DNA of 64,000 nt, taken from positions 124,001 to 188,000 of the forward strand of contig NZ_JAHQZS010000001.1 of NCBI RefSeq assembly GCF_019061145.1, written 5' to 3'. Both the position numbers and the translations under genes were made by a program. Positions 7,939 through 16,626 of the stretch are shown piece after piece (within the stretch, counting starts at the first letter, position 1; each line of letters opens with the position of its first letter). The notes beneath the pieces were generated by a model, which made no database searches, had not been told where the DNA came from, and saw nothing but the letters and a program-made list of their open reading frames with translations. This stretch comes from Anianabacter salinae. Lineage in GTDB: Bacteria > Pseudomonadota > Alphaproteobacteria > Rhodobacterales > Rhodobacteraceae.

Positions 7939-8718
7939 ATGGATGCGTTCCTGATCCGCGCACTTCTGGCGGGGCTGGCGGTCGCGCTGGCTGCCGGGCC
8001 GCTGGGCGTGTTCGTTGTCTGGCGGCGGATGGCGTATTTCGGCGATGCGACCGCCCATGCCGCCATCCTTGGCATCGCGCTGGCGCTTGGGCTGTCGCTG
8101 CCGCTGGTCGCCGGGGTGCTGGTCGCTGCGTTGGCAATCGGGGCCGCTGCCGCCGCCCTGTCGGACCGGGGCCATGCGGCGGACACGGCGCTTGGCGTCC
8201 TGTCGCATGGCGCGCTGGCTGCCGGGCTGGTCGCCGTCGCGCTGTCGGGCGGGGCGCGAGTCGATCTGACGGCGTTCCTGTTCGGCGACATCCTTGCCGT
8301 GGGCTGGGCCGATGTGGCGGTGATGTGGGCCGGGGCCGCAGGTGTGGTTGCGCTGATCGGCTGGCGCTGGTCGCGTCTTCTGACAGCGACGGTCAGCGAC
8401 GAGTTGGCAGTGTCGGACGGTATCGACCCGCGCCGGGAAAAGCTGATCCTGACGCTGGCCATGGCGCTGACTGTGGCGGTGTCGATCAAGGTTGTCGGCG
8501 CGCTTCTGATCGGGGCGATGCTTATCATACCGGCGGCGACGGCGCGCGCCTGGGCCCGCTCTCCCGAGGTGATGGCGCTTTGGGCGGTGATCGTCGCGGC
8601 CTGTGCGGTCGGTGCCGGGCTTTGGGCAAGCTGGACCTTCGACATTCCGGCGGGGCCGGGCGTTGTCTGCGCGGCGGCGGCGGCGTTTGCGCTGTCTCTG
8701 GGGTTGCGCCGCCCGTGA
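7939..8718 (+). CDS. znuB: Zinc ABC transporter permease ZnuB
   Basis: 259 residues. The ATG at 7939 is chosen because GAGGTG lies 6 bp upstream. Seven to eight hydrophobic helices of the ABC-3 family; GDATAHAAILGIALALG is the conserved family segment near residue 37, and VKVVGALLIGAMLIIP-like helices close the protein (IKVVGALLIGAMLIIPAATA). Inner-membrane channel for Zn2+ working with ZnuA and ZnuC. Last gene of zur-znuC-znuB. Confidence 0.92.
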   Translation: MDAFLIRALLAGLAVALAAGPLGVFVVWRRMAYFGDATAHAAILGIALALGLSLPLVAGVLVAALAIGAAAAALSDRGHAADTALGVLSHGALAAGLVAVALSGGARVDLTAFLFGDILAVGWADVAVMWAGAAGVVALIGWRWSRLLTATVSDELAVSDGIDPRREKLILTLAMALTVAVSIKVVGALLIGAMLIIPAATARAWARSPEVMALWAVIVAACAVGAGLWASWTFDIPAGPGVVCAAAAAFALSLGLRRP

Positions 8719-8815
8719 CGCAGCGGCGGTTTCCCGCTGCCTCTGGAACCTGCATGTCATCGGGCACGTTGTCTTGCCGATCCGCAGACCATTCCTGCGA
8801 CCGGAGGATACCCAA

Positions 8816-10771
8816 ATGAAACGCACTTTCCTGAAATCGACGACAGCAGCCGTCATGAGCTTCTCGCTTGCCGTGCCGCATCTCGCCATCGCGCAGGCGG
8901 ATGCCGCTGGCGCCGCCGCTGCCGAATGCGCGGCGATGACCGACGAAGAACGTGCCGCCGCAGACTGTGAAGCCGGGGCCGAAGGCGGCGGCCTGCTCGA
9001 CGGTGTCGGTGACGCCGTGGGCGGCGTTGTCGACGACATCACGGGCGCCGCAGAAGAAGGCGCCGATGCGGCTGGTGACGCCGTCAACGACGTGATCGAA
9101 GGCACCGGCGATGCCGCGAACGAGGCGGCCGAGACGGGCGAAGACACCGCCGAATCGGCGGAAGAAACAGTGGGTGAGACGGCTGAGCAGGCCACTGAGG
9201 CGGCCGAAGACACCGCTGATGAGGCTGCCGAGGCAGGCGAGGACGCCGTAGAGGGCGCGGACGAAGCCGCAGATGAGGCTGCCGAGACGGCAGGCGATGC
9301 GGCGGATGCCGCTCAGGACACCGCTGAAGATACCGCCGAAGACGCGGCGGATGCTGCTCAGGACACCGCCGAAGAGGCGACACCTGAGGCCGAAGCTGAA
9401 GCGGAAGCCGAAGCGACCGCAGAGGGCGAAAGCACCATCGAGGCCGATACCACGGCGGAAACCGAGACCCCGCCGGCCGACACGCCAAGCGCCGAGGACA
9501 TCGCGGAAGACCTTGGCGATGCCGACGCAGAAGCGACCGGCGAGGCAGAAGCAACCGCAGAAGCCGAAGGTGATGCAGCGGAAGAAGGTCAGGCCGAAGC
9601 CGAAGCCGAAACAGACGCCGAAGCCGAGGCGCAGGCCGCCGCGCAGCAGGCCGTCGAACAGGAAGACACCGCCGAAAGCACCGCTGCGGCGAACGAGACG
9701 GTAGAGGCCGCCGCGGCGACCGAGAATCCCGAGGCGGCGGAGGTCACGTCCGAGACCGTCACCGAGGAAACGGCGCGCTCCAGCGATGAGGATTTCGAGA
9801 CCCAGGCGAACCAGAACGTCGAGGCGCAGTCGAACGCGCAGGCCAGCGGTCAGGCAGCAGCCGAAGGCCAGCAAGGCATGTCGAACTTTGAAAAGTTCGC
9901 GCTGGGCGCGCTTGGTGTCCTTGCGGTCGGGGCGGTCCTGAACAACGGCGACCGCGTGGTGTCGAACACCGGTGACCGCGTCGTCGCGCGCCGGGACAAC
10001 GGTGATTACTACATCATCAAGGACGACAACACGCTGCTGCGCCGTCCGGGCACCGAGATCGAGACGCGCACCTACAGCGACGGATCGACCGAAACGGTGG
10101 CAACCCGTGAGAACGGTGTGCAGATCAGGACGATCCGCGCCGCGGACGGGCGCATCCTGCGCCGCACGCGCATCCTGCCCGACGGGCGCGAGGTGCTGAT
10201 GATCGACGACACGCGCGAATATCAGCCGGTCGAGGTCAATGACCTGCCCGAACCCGAAACGCGCCGTGTCGAATACAACACCGGCATGGACGACCGGGCC
10301 CTGCGCGATGCGCTTCGCAGCGCCCAGGCCGGAGACGTCGCTCGCAGCTACTCGCTCAACCAGGTGCGCAATATCCGCGCCGTGCGGTCGCTGATGCCGG
10401 TGCTGGAGCTTGATACCGTGACCTTCGACACCGGATCGGCGGTGATCCGTCCCGAACAGGCGGAAGAGCTTCGGACACTCGGGCTGGCCATGCGCGACCT
10501 GATCGAGGAGAACCCCGGCGAAATCTTCCTTGTGGAGGGCCACACCGATGCCGTCGGATCGGCGACCTACAACCTGACGCTGTCGGACCGCCGTGCGGAA
10601 TCGGTGGCGCTGGCGCTGACCGAGTATTTCGACGTGCCGCCCGAGAACATGGTGATCCAGGGCTACGGCGAATCGAACCTCAAGGTCCGCACGCTTGATG
10701 CAGAGCGCGAGAATCGCCGCGCGGCGGTGCGCCGGATCACGCCGCTGTTGCAGACCGCATCGAACAACTGA
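8816..10771 (+). CDS. OmpA-family protein with a very long Ala/Glu/Asp-rich segment
   Basis: 651 residues from the ATG at 8816 (GGAGGA upstream). Signal peptide at 1-26 (LAIA-QADA). A short Cys pair follows (AECAAMTDEERAAADC). Residues about 60-342 are almost wholly A, E, D, T and G with repeated DTAEDAADAAQ and EAEAEAEA units. A hydrophobic segment follows near 358 (FALGALGVLAVGAVLN), then a region with YxxxDGS-type repeats and a C-terminal OmpA peptidoglycan-binding domain at about 520-645 (VEGHTDAVGSATYNLTLSDRRAESV). The C-terminus should bind peptidoglycan, and the acidic stretch may be an extended periplasmic spacer or a cation-binding tract. A clear rho-independent terminator follows. 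The role is unknown. Confidence 0.8.
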   Translation: MKRTFLKSTTAAVMSFSLAVPHLAIAQADAAGAAAAECAAMTDEERAAADCEAGAEGGGLLDGVGDAVGGVVDDITGAAEEGADAAGDAVNDVIEGTGDAANEAAETGEDTAESAEETVGETAEQATEAAEDTADEAAEAGEDAVEGADEAADEAAETAGDAADAAQDTAEDTAEDAADAAQDTAEEATPEAEAEAEAEATAEGESTIEADTTAETETPPADTPSAEDIAEDLGDADAEATGEAEATAEAEGDAAEEGQAEAEAETDAEAEAQAAAQQAVEQEDTAESTAAANETVEAAAATENPEAAEVTSETVTEETARSSDEDFETQANQNVEAQSNAQASGQAAAEGQQGMSNFEKFALGALGVLAVGAVLNNGDRVVSNTGDRVVARRDNGDYYIIKDDNTLLRRPGTEIETRTYSDGSTETVATRENGVQIRTIRAADGRILRRTRILPDGREVLMIDDTREYQPVEVNDLPEPETRRVEYNTGMDDRALRDALRSAQAGDVARSYSLNQVRNIRAVRSLMPVLELDTVTFDTGSAVIRPEQAEELRTLGLAMRDLIEENPGEIFLVEGHTDAVGSATYNLTLSDRRAESVALALTEYFDVPPENMVIQGYGESNLKVRTLDAERENRRAAVRRITPLLQTASNN

Positions 10772-10793
10772 TCCTGCGCAGGTATGCAGCTTG

Positions 10794-10821
10794 AAAGGGG
10801 CCGGCCCGACCGGCCCCTTTT
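10794..10821 (+). terminator. Rho-independent terminator after the OmpA-like gene
   Basis: An 11-bp perfect stem (AAAGGGGCCGG at 10794-10804 with CCGGCCCCTTT at 10810-10820) with a 5-nt loop and a TTTT end. It lies 22 nt after the stop codon. Confidence 0.9.
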
Positions 10822-10894
10822 CCTGTCGGTGATGGCTTTCATCCCGGGGGCGTCCTGCTAGGGTCGGGGCACGCGGATACAATCGGAGACTGAC

Positions 10895-12166
10895 ATGGTC
10901 CGGCAAATCCTGCCGATCGGCGCGCTTCTGCTTGGCTCGGCGTTCCTGCTGTTTGCCGGGGGCATCAACGGGTTGATCCTGCCGGTGCGCGGCTCGGCCG
11001 AAGGGTTCTCGGCGTTCTCGCTGGGGCTTTTGGGCACGGGCTGGGCCATCGGCTATGTCTCGGGCTGCCTGTATACGCCGCGCCTTGTCGGGCGGGTGGG
11101 GCACATACGGTCCTTCAGCGTCATGGCGGCCTTCGCCTCGGTGGCGATCCTGGCCTCTCTGTTGCTCTTGAACCCGGTCGCCTGGATCATCCTGCGCGCG
11201 CTGTCAGGCTTCTGTTTTGCGGGCGCTGCGATGATCGTGGAAAGCTGGCTGAACGAGCGGTCAGAGCCGACGACGCGCGGGCGCATTTTCGGCGCCTACA
11301 CCATGATAAACCTTGGCGCGTCGACCGGCGGGCAACTGATGCTGACGATGGGCGATCCGGCGGGGTTCCTGTTCTTCGTGTTGCCCGCGATGTTCTACTG
11401 CCTTGCTCTGGTGCCGACGGCGGTGTCGAGCTCGGCCAGCCCGCAGCCGCTGTATTCGGTTGGCCTCGATATCGGCACCCTGTGGCGCAATTCGCCGGTC
11501 GCGGTGTTCGCGGTGTTCATGGTTGGTCTGTCGAACGGGGCGTTCGGCACGCTGTCGCCGGTCTATGCCGACCGCGTGGGACTGTTGGTCACCGGCGTCG
11601 CGCTGTTCGCCAGCCTGCCGGTCCTGGCGGGGGCGGTCGCGCAGATCCCCGTCGGCATCCTGTCGGACAAGATGGACCGTCGGCTGTTGCTGGTGCTGCT
11701 TGCGGCACTGGCGATGGTGGCCGACCTGGCCTTCATCATCCTGCGCCCCGAAGACCGGGCGACCAACCTGGCGCTGTCGGCGCTGTTCGGCGCGTCGATC
11801 TTCGCGATGTATCCGGTGATCGTGGCCCACGCGTCAGATCACGCCGCGGACGGCAACTTCATCAAGATCAGCGGCGGCCTTCTGATGGTGTTCGGGCTGG
11901 GGTCGATCATCGGGCCGTTCATCGCGGGCGCGGCGATGGGGCAACTGGGCGCGACGGGTCTGTTCATGACCACGCTGGTCGCACATGGCCTGACCGCGCT
12001 TTATGCCCTGTGGCGGATGCGTCAGCGCGATGCGGTCGCGACCGAGGACAAGACGGACTTCAAGTTCGCGCCGATGCCGCGCAACAGCACGCCCGAAACC
12101 ATCGCCATGTCCGTCGACGAGGATCCGCCCCAGGACGACGCCGAAGGCTTGGCAGGGACGCCCTGA
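10895..12166 (+). CDS. MFS transporter (YcaD-like)
   Basis: 423 residues with 12 predicted membrane helices. Motif-A-like loops occur between helices 2 and 3 (GRVGHIRSFSVMA) and 8 and 9 (GILSDKMDRRLLLVL). The mid-helix segment RALSGFCFAGAAMIVESWLN is characteristic of the YcaD/UMF-like branch of the major facilitator superfamily. GGAGA sits before the ATG. The hydrophilic C-terminal tail of about 40 residues is cytoplasmic. The substrate is not predictable. It follows a terminator, so it has its own promoter, and the next gene starts 36 bp downstream. Confidence 0.82.
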   Translation: MVRQILPIGALLLGSAFLLFAGGINGLILPVRGSAEGFSAFSLGLLGTGWAIGYVSGCLYTPRLVGRVGHIRSFSVMAAFASVAILASLLLLNPVAWIILRALSGFCFAGAAMIVESWLNERSEPTTRGRIFGAYTMINLGASTGGQLMLTMGDPAGFLFFVLPAMFYCLALVPTAVSSSASPQPLYSVGLDIGTLWRNSPVAVFAVFMVGLSNGAFGTLSPVYADRVGLLVTGVALFASLPVLAGAVAQIPVGILSDKMDRRLLLVLLAALAMVADLAFIILRPEDRATNLALSALFGASIFAMYPVIVAHASDHAADGNFIKISGGLLMVFGLGSIIGPFIAGAAMGQLGATGLFMTTLVAHGLTALYALWRMRQRDAVATEDKTDFKFAPMPRNSTPETIAMSVDEDPPQDDAEGLAGTP

Positions 12167-12202
12167 CGCGTCATTACAAGGCTGGGTGAGCAGGGGGCGG
12201 CG

Positions 12203-12805
12203 ATGTTCTTCGAAGAAGGCTGGACGACGGTCGCGGACGTGACCGACGAGGTGACCGAGCGGGTGCAGGCGTTCCACGCGGCGCGGGCGCAGGGCGGCAC
12301 GGCGCTGCCAACGGCCGATGTCATGCAGACCGACATCGCAATCTCGGTCTGGGAAATCTGCGATGCGGCGACCAAGGTGGGCGCGATGACGCCGACCGGG
12401 CTGATGGTGCCCGCATCCAAGCTGCTGCTTGCCTGGCACGATCCGCGCAAGATGCACAACCGGCACATCGACCTGCGGCAGGGGGTCGTCGGCTCTTCGC
12501 CCGATGCGGACCGCGCCGAGGCGCAATCGCGCTACGGAGCGTTCCTCTATCAGCCGCTTGCGATCCCGACGAACGGGGTGGAATCGTCGCTTACCTTTCT
12601 CGACGAGGAGCTGACCAGCCAGTCGACGCGCGATCCCATCGTCGTCGACACCGCCAAGATGATCCTGGCCGAGGTCAAGGCCGGTGCGCTGGTGACCAAG
12701 CGGATGATGCGCCAGAAGGCGGGGAACGCGATCACCCGGCGCAAGTTCAAGATCGCCTGGGCGCTCGCCGCCGAGGCGCATCCGCCGCTCTGGACAGAGA
12801 TGTGA
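12203..12805 (+). CDS. Conserved hypothetical protein (200 residues)
   Basis: A soluble, moderately basic protein with no signal peptide or membrane segment. Nothing in it matches a catalytic motif that I recognise. The distinctive stretches are VMQTDIAISVWEICDAATKVG and the HNRHIDLRQG segment. Codon use is like its neighbours and the ATG follows a G-rich purine stretch (GGGGGCGG). It lies 36 bp after the MFS gene and 228 bp before the Hint-domain gene and could be cotranscribed with the former. Confidence 0.7.
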   Translation: MFFEEGWTTVADVTDEVTERVQAFHAARAQGGTALPTADVMQTDIAISVWEICDAATKVGAMTPTGLMVPASKLLLAWHDPRKMHNRHIDLRQGVVGSSPDADRAEAQSRYGAFLYQPLAIPTNGVESSLTFLDEELTSQSTRDPIVVDTAKMILAEVKAGALVTKRMMRQKAGNAITRRKFKIAWALAAEAHPPLWTEM

Positions 12806-13033
12806 GTCGCCGGGCTGCGGGGCAGGGCACAGGTGGCAGGCGCGCCGTGTGAAAGCTGCCGGATCAGGTGACAGATGCGGGCCCCTGGCCGTGATTGTCG
12901 CCATGCCGTCACCAAGTCCCGAAATGACGCCACCCGTGCCACAATTCCGCCCCGCACGAGCCGCGCACCGACCACAGCCCAAGGTCAGTTTGATCCTTGG
13001 GTGAAGGCGCTGACAGACGGGACGGGCAAGCGG

Positions 13034-13777
13034 ATGCTCTATACGTTCGGCGATCAGGATAGCGAAGCGTACGGCACAGATCGTGCCGAGGTTCCAAGCG
13101 TCAGCGCGATGGACCTGCTGCGGGCAACCGCGCGCAACGCTGCGCCGCGCACGGCCAACACCGCAACGGCGCCCGCAGGCAACGGCTTTGCCGGTTTCGC
13201 CGCAGGCACGCTGATCGAGATCATGGGCGGCCACAAGCGCGCCGAGGATCTTGTTGCGGGCGATCTTGTCAGGACCGTCGACAATGGATTTCAGCCTTTG
13301 CGCTGGGTCGGCCGCCGCCGCTTTGGCTCCGAGGCGCTGCGCCGCGATCCGTCGCTGCGCCCGGTGCGCATCCGCGCCCACGCGCTGGCCGAGGATCAGC
13401 CGCAGCTTGATCTGGTCGTATCGCAGCGGATGTCGATCCTTCTGTCCGACTGGCGCTGCGAGTTGCTGTTCGGCGAGGACGAGGTTCTGGCGCCTGTGAC
13501 CGCGCTTCTCAACGATCATTCCATCATGATCGATCACGAAGCGACCAGCGCCGATTACGTCTACCTGATGTTCGCCCGTCACGAGATCGTCCTGGCCAAC
13601 GGCGTCGAGGCCGAAAGCATGCATGTCACCGGCGACGCCGTCTCGGGACTGGATGAGGGCACCCGTGCCGCCTTGCTGGGGCTGTTCCCCGAATACGGGC
13701 TGGCAACTGAAGCGTTCGGCCCCACCGCGCGCCGTCTGCTGCACGGCTACGAGGCCGAGGTTCTGGCCGCCGCCTGA
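13034..13777 (+). CDS. Hint (hedgehog/intein)-domain protein lacking the nucleophile
   Basis: 247 residues from the ATG at 13034. The frame is open from an ATG at 12875, but residues from there to 13034 look non-coding. Residues about 52-200 form a Hint_2-type domain: [36 protein letters not shown] and a C-terminal block with [14 protein letters not shown]. In self-splicing relatives the domain opens with Cys (CFxxGT); here the aligned residue is Gly54 (GFAAGT), so autoproteolysis is not expected. Such domains are common in roseobacters in secreted or surface proteins. No signal peptide is seen. Function unknown; possibly a structural remnant of a Hint module. Confidence 0.75.
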   Translation: MLYTFGDQDSEAYGTDRAEVPSVSAMDLLRATARNAAPRTANTATAPAGNGFAGFAAGTLIEIMGGHKRAEDLVAGDLVRTVDNGFQPLRWVGRRRFGSEALRRDPSLRPVRIRAHALAEDQPQLDLVVSQRMSILLSDWRCELLFGEDEVLAPVTALLNDHSIMIDHEATSADYVYLMFARHEIVLANGVEAESMHVTGDAVSGLDEGTRAALLGLFPEYGLATEAFGPTARRLLHGYEAEVLAAA

Positions 13778-13898
13778 AGCCCACGCCGTCCGCCTTGTCA
13801 GGAGTGTTGCCGCGTTCCGCAGGACATGCGGCGTATTCGGTTGCCCTTGCGCGCGCCGCCGCTACTGTCCCCCCGGCAGATCACAGGCGGAGCACTTC

Positions 13899-14825
13899 AT
13901 GTCGGCGCGCATTTCCATCAAGGGCCTCAGCAAGGTCTACGCTTCGGGGCTGACGGCGCTCGACAACGTGGATCTCGAGATCGAGCCGGGCGAGATCCTG
14001 TCGCTGCTCGGCCCCAACGGGGCGGGCAAGACAACGCTGATCTCGATCATCTGCGGCATTGCCAACCCCACCTCCGGCACGGTCGAAGTTGGCGGATACG
14101 ACACCATCCGAGACTTTCGGAACGCGCGAAAGCTGATCGGGCTGGTGCCGCAAGAGGTCAGCCTCGAACCCTTCGAGACGGTCATCAACACCGTAAGTTT
14201 CTCGCGCGGGCTGTTCGGCCTGCCACGCAACCCGGCGCATATCGAGAAAATCCTGCGGCAGCTGTCGCTGTGGGACAAGCGCGACAGCAAGATCATGGAA
14301 TTGTCCGGCGGCATGAAGCGCCGGGTGCTGATCGCCAAGGCGCTCTCGCACGAGCCGCAGGTGTTGTTCCTGGACGAGCCAAGCGCGGGCGTCGATGTCG
14401 AGTTGCGCAAGGACATGTGGGAAACCGTGCGCGCGCTGCAGGAGGCGGGCACCACGATCATCCTGACCACGCACTACATCGAAGAGGCCGAGGCGATGGC
14501 CGACCGGATCGGCGTGATCCGCAAGGGGCAAATATTGCTCGTCGAGGAAACCGCCGCGCTGATGCAGCGTCTGGGGCGCAAACAGCTTGAGATCGAGTTG
14601 CAGGCGCCGCTTGATGCGATCCCAGGCAGCCTGTCCGGCTACGATCTGGAACGCAAGGACGAGCGCACGCTTGTCTACGCTTACGATACCCAGTCCGAAC
14701 GCACCGGGATCACGCGGCTTCTGAACGACGTGCAGGCCGCCGGGCTTCAGTTGCGCGACGTGCAGACGCGGCAGTCGAGCCTGGAGGATATCTTCGTCGA
14801 TCTGGTAAAGGAGGATGCGGCATGA
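13899..14825 (+). CDS. ABC-2 type transporter ATP-binding protein (YadG-like)
   Basis: 308 residues. The ATG at 13899 is preferred because GGCGGAG precedes it and the protein then starts directly with the ATPase strand [13 protein letters not shown]. Walker [10 protein letters not shown], signature [15 protein letters not shown], Walker [13 protein letters not shown] and the H-loop [14 protein letters not shown] typical of the CcmA/NodI/YadG group. About 70 C-terminal residues form the extra domain found in ABC-2 exporters. It pairs with the permease that starts in its stop codon (ATGA). The substrate could be a drug or envelope lipid/glycan; not determinable. Confidence 0.9.
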   Translation: MSARISIKGLSKVYASGLTALDNVDLEIEPGEILSLLGPNGAGKTTLISIICGIANPTSGTVEVGGYDTIRDFRNARKLIGLVPQEVSLEPFETVINTVSFSRGLFGLPRNPAHIEKILRQLSLWDKRDSKIMELSGGMKRRVLIAKALSHEPQVLFLDEPSAGVDVELRKDMWETVRALQEAGTTIILTTHYIEEAEAMADRIGVIRKGQILLVEETAALMQRLGRKQLEIELQAPLDAIPGSLSGYDLERKDERTLVYAYDTQSERTGITRLLNDVQAAGLQLRDVQTRQSSLEDIFVDLVKEDAA

Positions 14826-15583
14826 ACTGGCAATCCGTCGCGGCCATCTACCGTTTCGAGATGGCGCGCACTTTCCGCACCCTGTTGCAATCCATCGTCT
14901 CGCCGGTGCTGTCCACCTCGCTGTATTTCGTGGTGTTCGGCGCGGCGATCGGCAGTCGCATCGATCAGGTCGAGGGCGTAAGCTATGGCTCGTTCATCGT
15001 GCCGGGCCTCATCATGCTGTCGGTGATGACCCAGTCGATCACTGTGGCCTCGTTCGGCATCTATTTTCCCAAGTTCATCGGCACGATCTTTGAAATCCTG
15101 TCGGCGCCGGTGTCCTTCATCGAGATCGTGATCGGATATGTCGGGGCGGCGGCGACGAAATCGCTGATGATCGGCGTCATCATCCTGATCACCGCGCATT
15201 TCTTCGTGGACATCGACATCGCGCACCCGGTCTACATGCTGGGCTTTCTGGTGCTGACCTGCGTGTCGTTCAGCCTGTTCGGCTTCATCATCGGCATATG
15301 GGCGCGCAATTTCGAGCAGTTGCAGCTTGTGCCGCTGCTGATCATCACGCCGCTCGTGTTCCTTGGCGGGTCGTTCTATTCGATCTCGATGCTGCCCGCC
15401 GCCTGGCAGACGGTCGCCTTGTTCAACCCGGTCGTCTACCTGATTTCGGGGTTCCGCTGGTCGTTCTTTGGCATGGCCGATGTGCCGATCGGGTGGAGCC
15501 TGCTGGCGATCGCGGCGTTCCTTGCGCTGTGCCTTGCCGTCATCTGGTGGATCTTCAAGACGGGCTGGCGCTTGCGCAACTAG
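14822..15583 (+). CDS. ABC-2 type transporter permease (YadH-like)
   Basis: 253 residues, six hydrophobic helices. The ABC-2 hallmark lies near residues 190-215 ([28 protein letters not shown]), and [10 protein letters not shown] follows. Coupled to the preceding ATPase by an ATGA overlap, so the two form an exporter of two ATPases and two permeases in the inner membrane. A hairpin downstream (15593-15628) may end the transcript. Confidence 0.9.
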   Translation: MNWQSVAAIYRFEMARTFRTLLQSIVSPVLSTSLYFVVFGAAIGSRIDQVEGVSYGSFIVPGLIMLSVMTQSITVASFGIYFPKFIGTIFEILSAPVSFIEIVIGYVGAAATKSLMIGVIILITAHFFVDIDIAHPVYMLGFLVLTCVSFSLFGFIIGIWARNFEQLQLVPLLIITPLVFLGGSFYSISMLPAAWQTVALFNPVVYLISGFRWSFFGMADVPIGWSLLAIAAFLALCLAVIWWIFKTGWRLRN

Positions 15584-15592
15584 CATTGCCGC

Positions 15593-15628
15593 AACAAAGC
15601 GCGCGGGCAGGGCGGTGCGCGCCTTGTT
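15593..15628 (+). terminator. Stem-loop after the ABC-2 operon, weak terminator candidate
   Basis: AACAA plus GCGCGC (15593-15604, one unpaired A) pairs with GCGCGC plus TTGTT (15617-15628) around a 12-nt loop. The trailing T run is short, so it may be a processing or weak termination site. Confidence 0.4.
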
Positions 15629-15659
15629 ACCCCCGCTGCGCGCCTCTACATCGCAAGAC

Positions 15660-16460
15660 ATGAAACGGTTTATCCCCTTCCTCAAGGACGGCCCGGTGGT
15701 CGCCGTCGTCCGCATGAACGGCGTGATCGCATCGGGCACGCGTGGCCCGTCGCTGTCGGACGCCTCTGTCGCGCCCTTGCTGGAAAAGGCGTTCCGGCGC
15801 GGCAAGCCCAAGGCTGTCGCGCTGGTCATCAATTCGCCCGGCGGATCGCCGGTGCAATCCTCGCTGATCGGCGCGCGCATCCGGCGGCTGGCGACGGAAA
15901 AGAACCTGCCGGTCTACGCCTTCGTCGAGGATGTAGCCGCATCGGGCGGCTACTGGCTGGCAGCGGCGGCGGACGAGATATGGGTGGACGGATCGTCCAT
16001 CGTCGGGTCCATCGGGGTGATTTCGGCAGGCTTCGGCCTGCATGACTTCATCGGCCGCTACGGGATCGAAAGGCGGGTCTACACCGCCGGCAAGTCGAAA
16101 AGCATGGCTGACCCGTTCCGCCCCGAAAAGGCCGAGGACGTGGACCGCATCAAGCGCCTGATGGAGCAGATCCACGACAGCTTTATCACCCATGTGAAGG
16201 ATCGTCGCGGCGCGAAACTGTCCGAGAATGACGATCTGTTCACCGGCGAGGTCTGGGTCGGCCAGAAGGCTGTCGACGTCGGGCTTGCGGATGGCGTCGG
16301 CCATCTGGTGCCGCTGATGAAGGACCGCTTTGGCGACAAGGTGCGCTTTGCGGTCTACGGGCAGAAACGCAGCCTCCTGGGGCGTTTCGGCATGCAGATC
16401 GCGGACGATGCCCTTGCCACGCTGGACGAGCGCACGGCCTACGCACGGTTCGGGCTGTGA
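15660..16460 (+). CDS. S49-family serine peptidase (SohB/SppA-like, short form)
   Basis: 266 residues from the ATG at 15660. The S49 core is clear: VINSPGGSPVQSS forms the oxyanion-side loop, the nucleophile Ser lies in VAASGGYWLAAAADEIW, and the general base Lys is in YTAGKSKSMADPF. There is no signal peptide or obvious N-terminal membrane anchor, so this is a compact, probably cytoplasmic or peripherally attached form, shorter than SppA. The family degrades signal peptides or membrane-protein fragments. A 53-residue membrane protein starts 1 bp after its stop, suggesting that the two are made together. Confidence 0.88.
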   Translation: MKRFIPFLKDGPVVAVVRMNGVIASGTRGPSLSDASVAPLLEKAFRRGKPKAVALVINSPGGSPVQSSLIGARIRRLATEKNLPVYAFVEDVAASGGYWLAAAADEIWVDGSSIVGSIGVISAGFGLHDFIGRYGIERRVYTAGKSKSMADPFRPEKAEDVDRIKRLMEQIHDSFITHVKDRRGAKLSENDDLFTGEVWVGQKAVDVGLADGVGHLVPLMKDRFGDKVRFAVYGQKRSLLGRFGMQIADDALATLDERTAYARFGL

Positions 16461-16461
16461 C

Positions 16462-16623
16462 ATGATCGTCAAGATCGTCATGCTGTTTTTGGTCGGCATC
16501 GGGGTGCTTGGCATGTTCGGCAAGCTGCGCATGCCCAAGGTCCCGCGGATCGCATCGAAGAAATGTGCCGCATGCGGCGCGCCGCGTGTCGGCAAGGGGC
16601 CCTGCCCCTGCGGGAGGGCTTGA
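16462..16623 (+). CDS. Small membrane protein with C-terminal zinc ribbon
   Basis: 53 residues. An N-terminal hydrophobic helix (VKIVMLFLVGIGVLGMFG) is followed by a basic linker (KLRMPKVPRIASKK) and a four-cysteine tail, CAACG then CPCG, which looks like a minimal zinc ribbon facing the cytoplasm. The ATG follows the S49 peptidase stop by 1 bp and is followed 3 bp later by the exchanger gene, so it is sandwiched in an operon. Function unknown; it may help the peptidase or a membrane partner. Confidence 0.75.
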   Translation: MIVKIVMLFLVGIGVLGMFGKLRMPKVPRIASKKCAACGAPRVGKGPCPCGRA

Positions 16624-16626
16624 GGC

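Noticed and set aside
8990-9850. Possible frameshift or sequencing artefact in the OmpA-like gene
   Set aside because: The frame is continuous from signal peptide to the OmpA domain and codon use fits throughout, so the low-complexity part looks real.
8525-11104. 859-codon minus-strand frame opposite the OmpA-like gene
   Set aside because: It is the shadow of the acidic repeat region (reverse-translated as Gly/Phe/Arg repeats); no start site or domain.
12875-13033. Upstream extension of the Hint-domain frame (53 codons)
   Set aside because: Basic, repetitive composition without a ribosome site; the ATG at 13034 gives a protein-like start. Kept only as an alternative.
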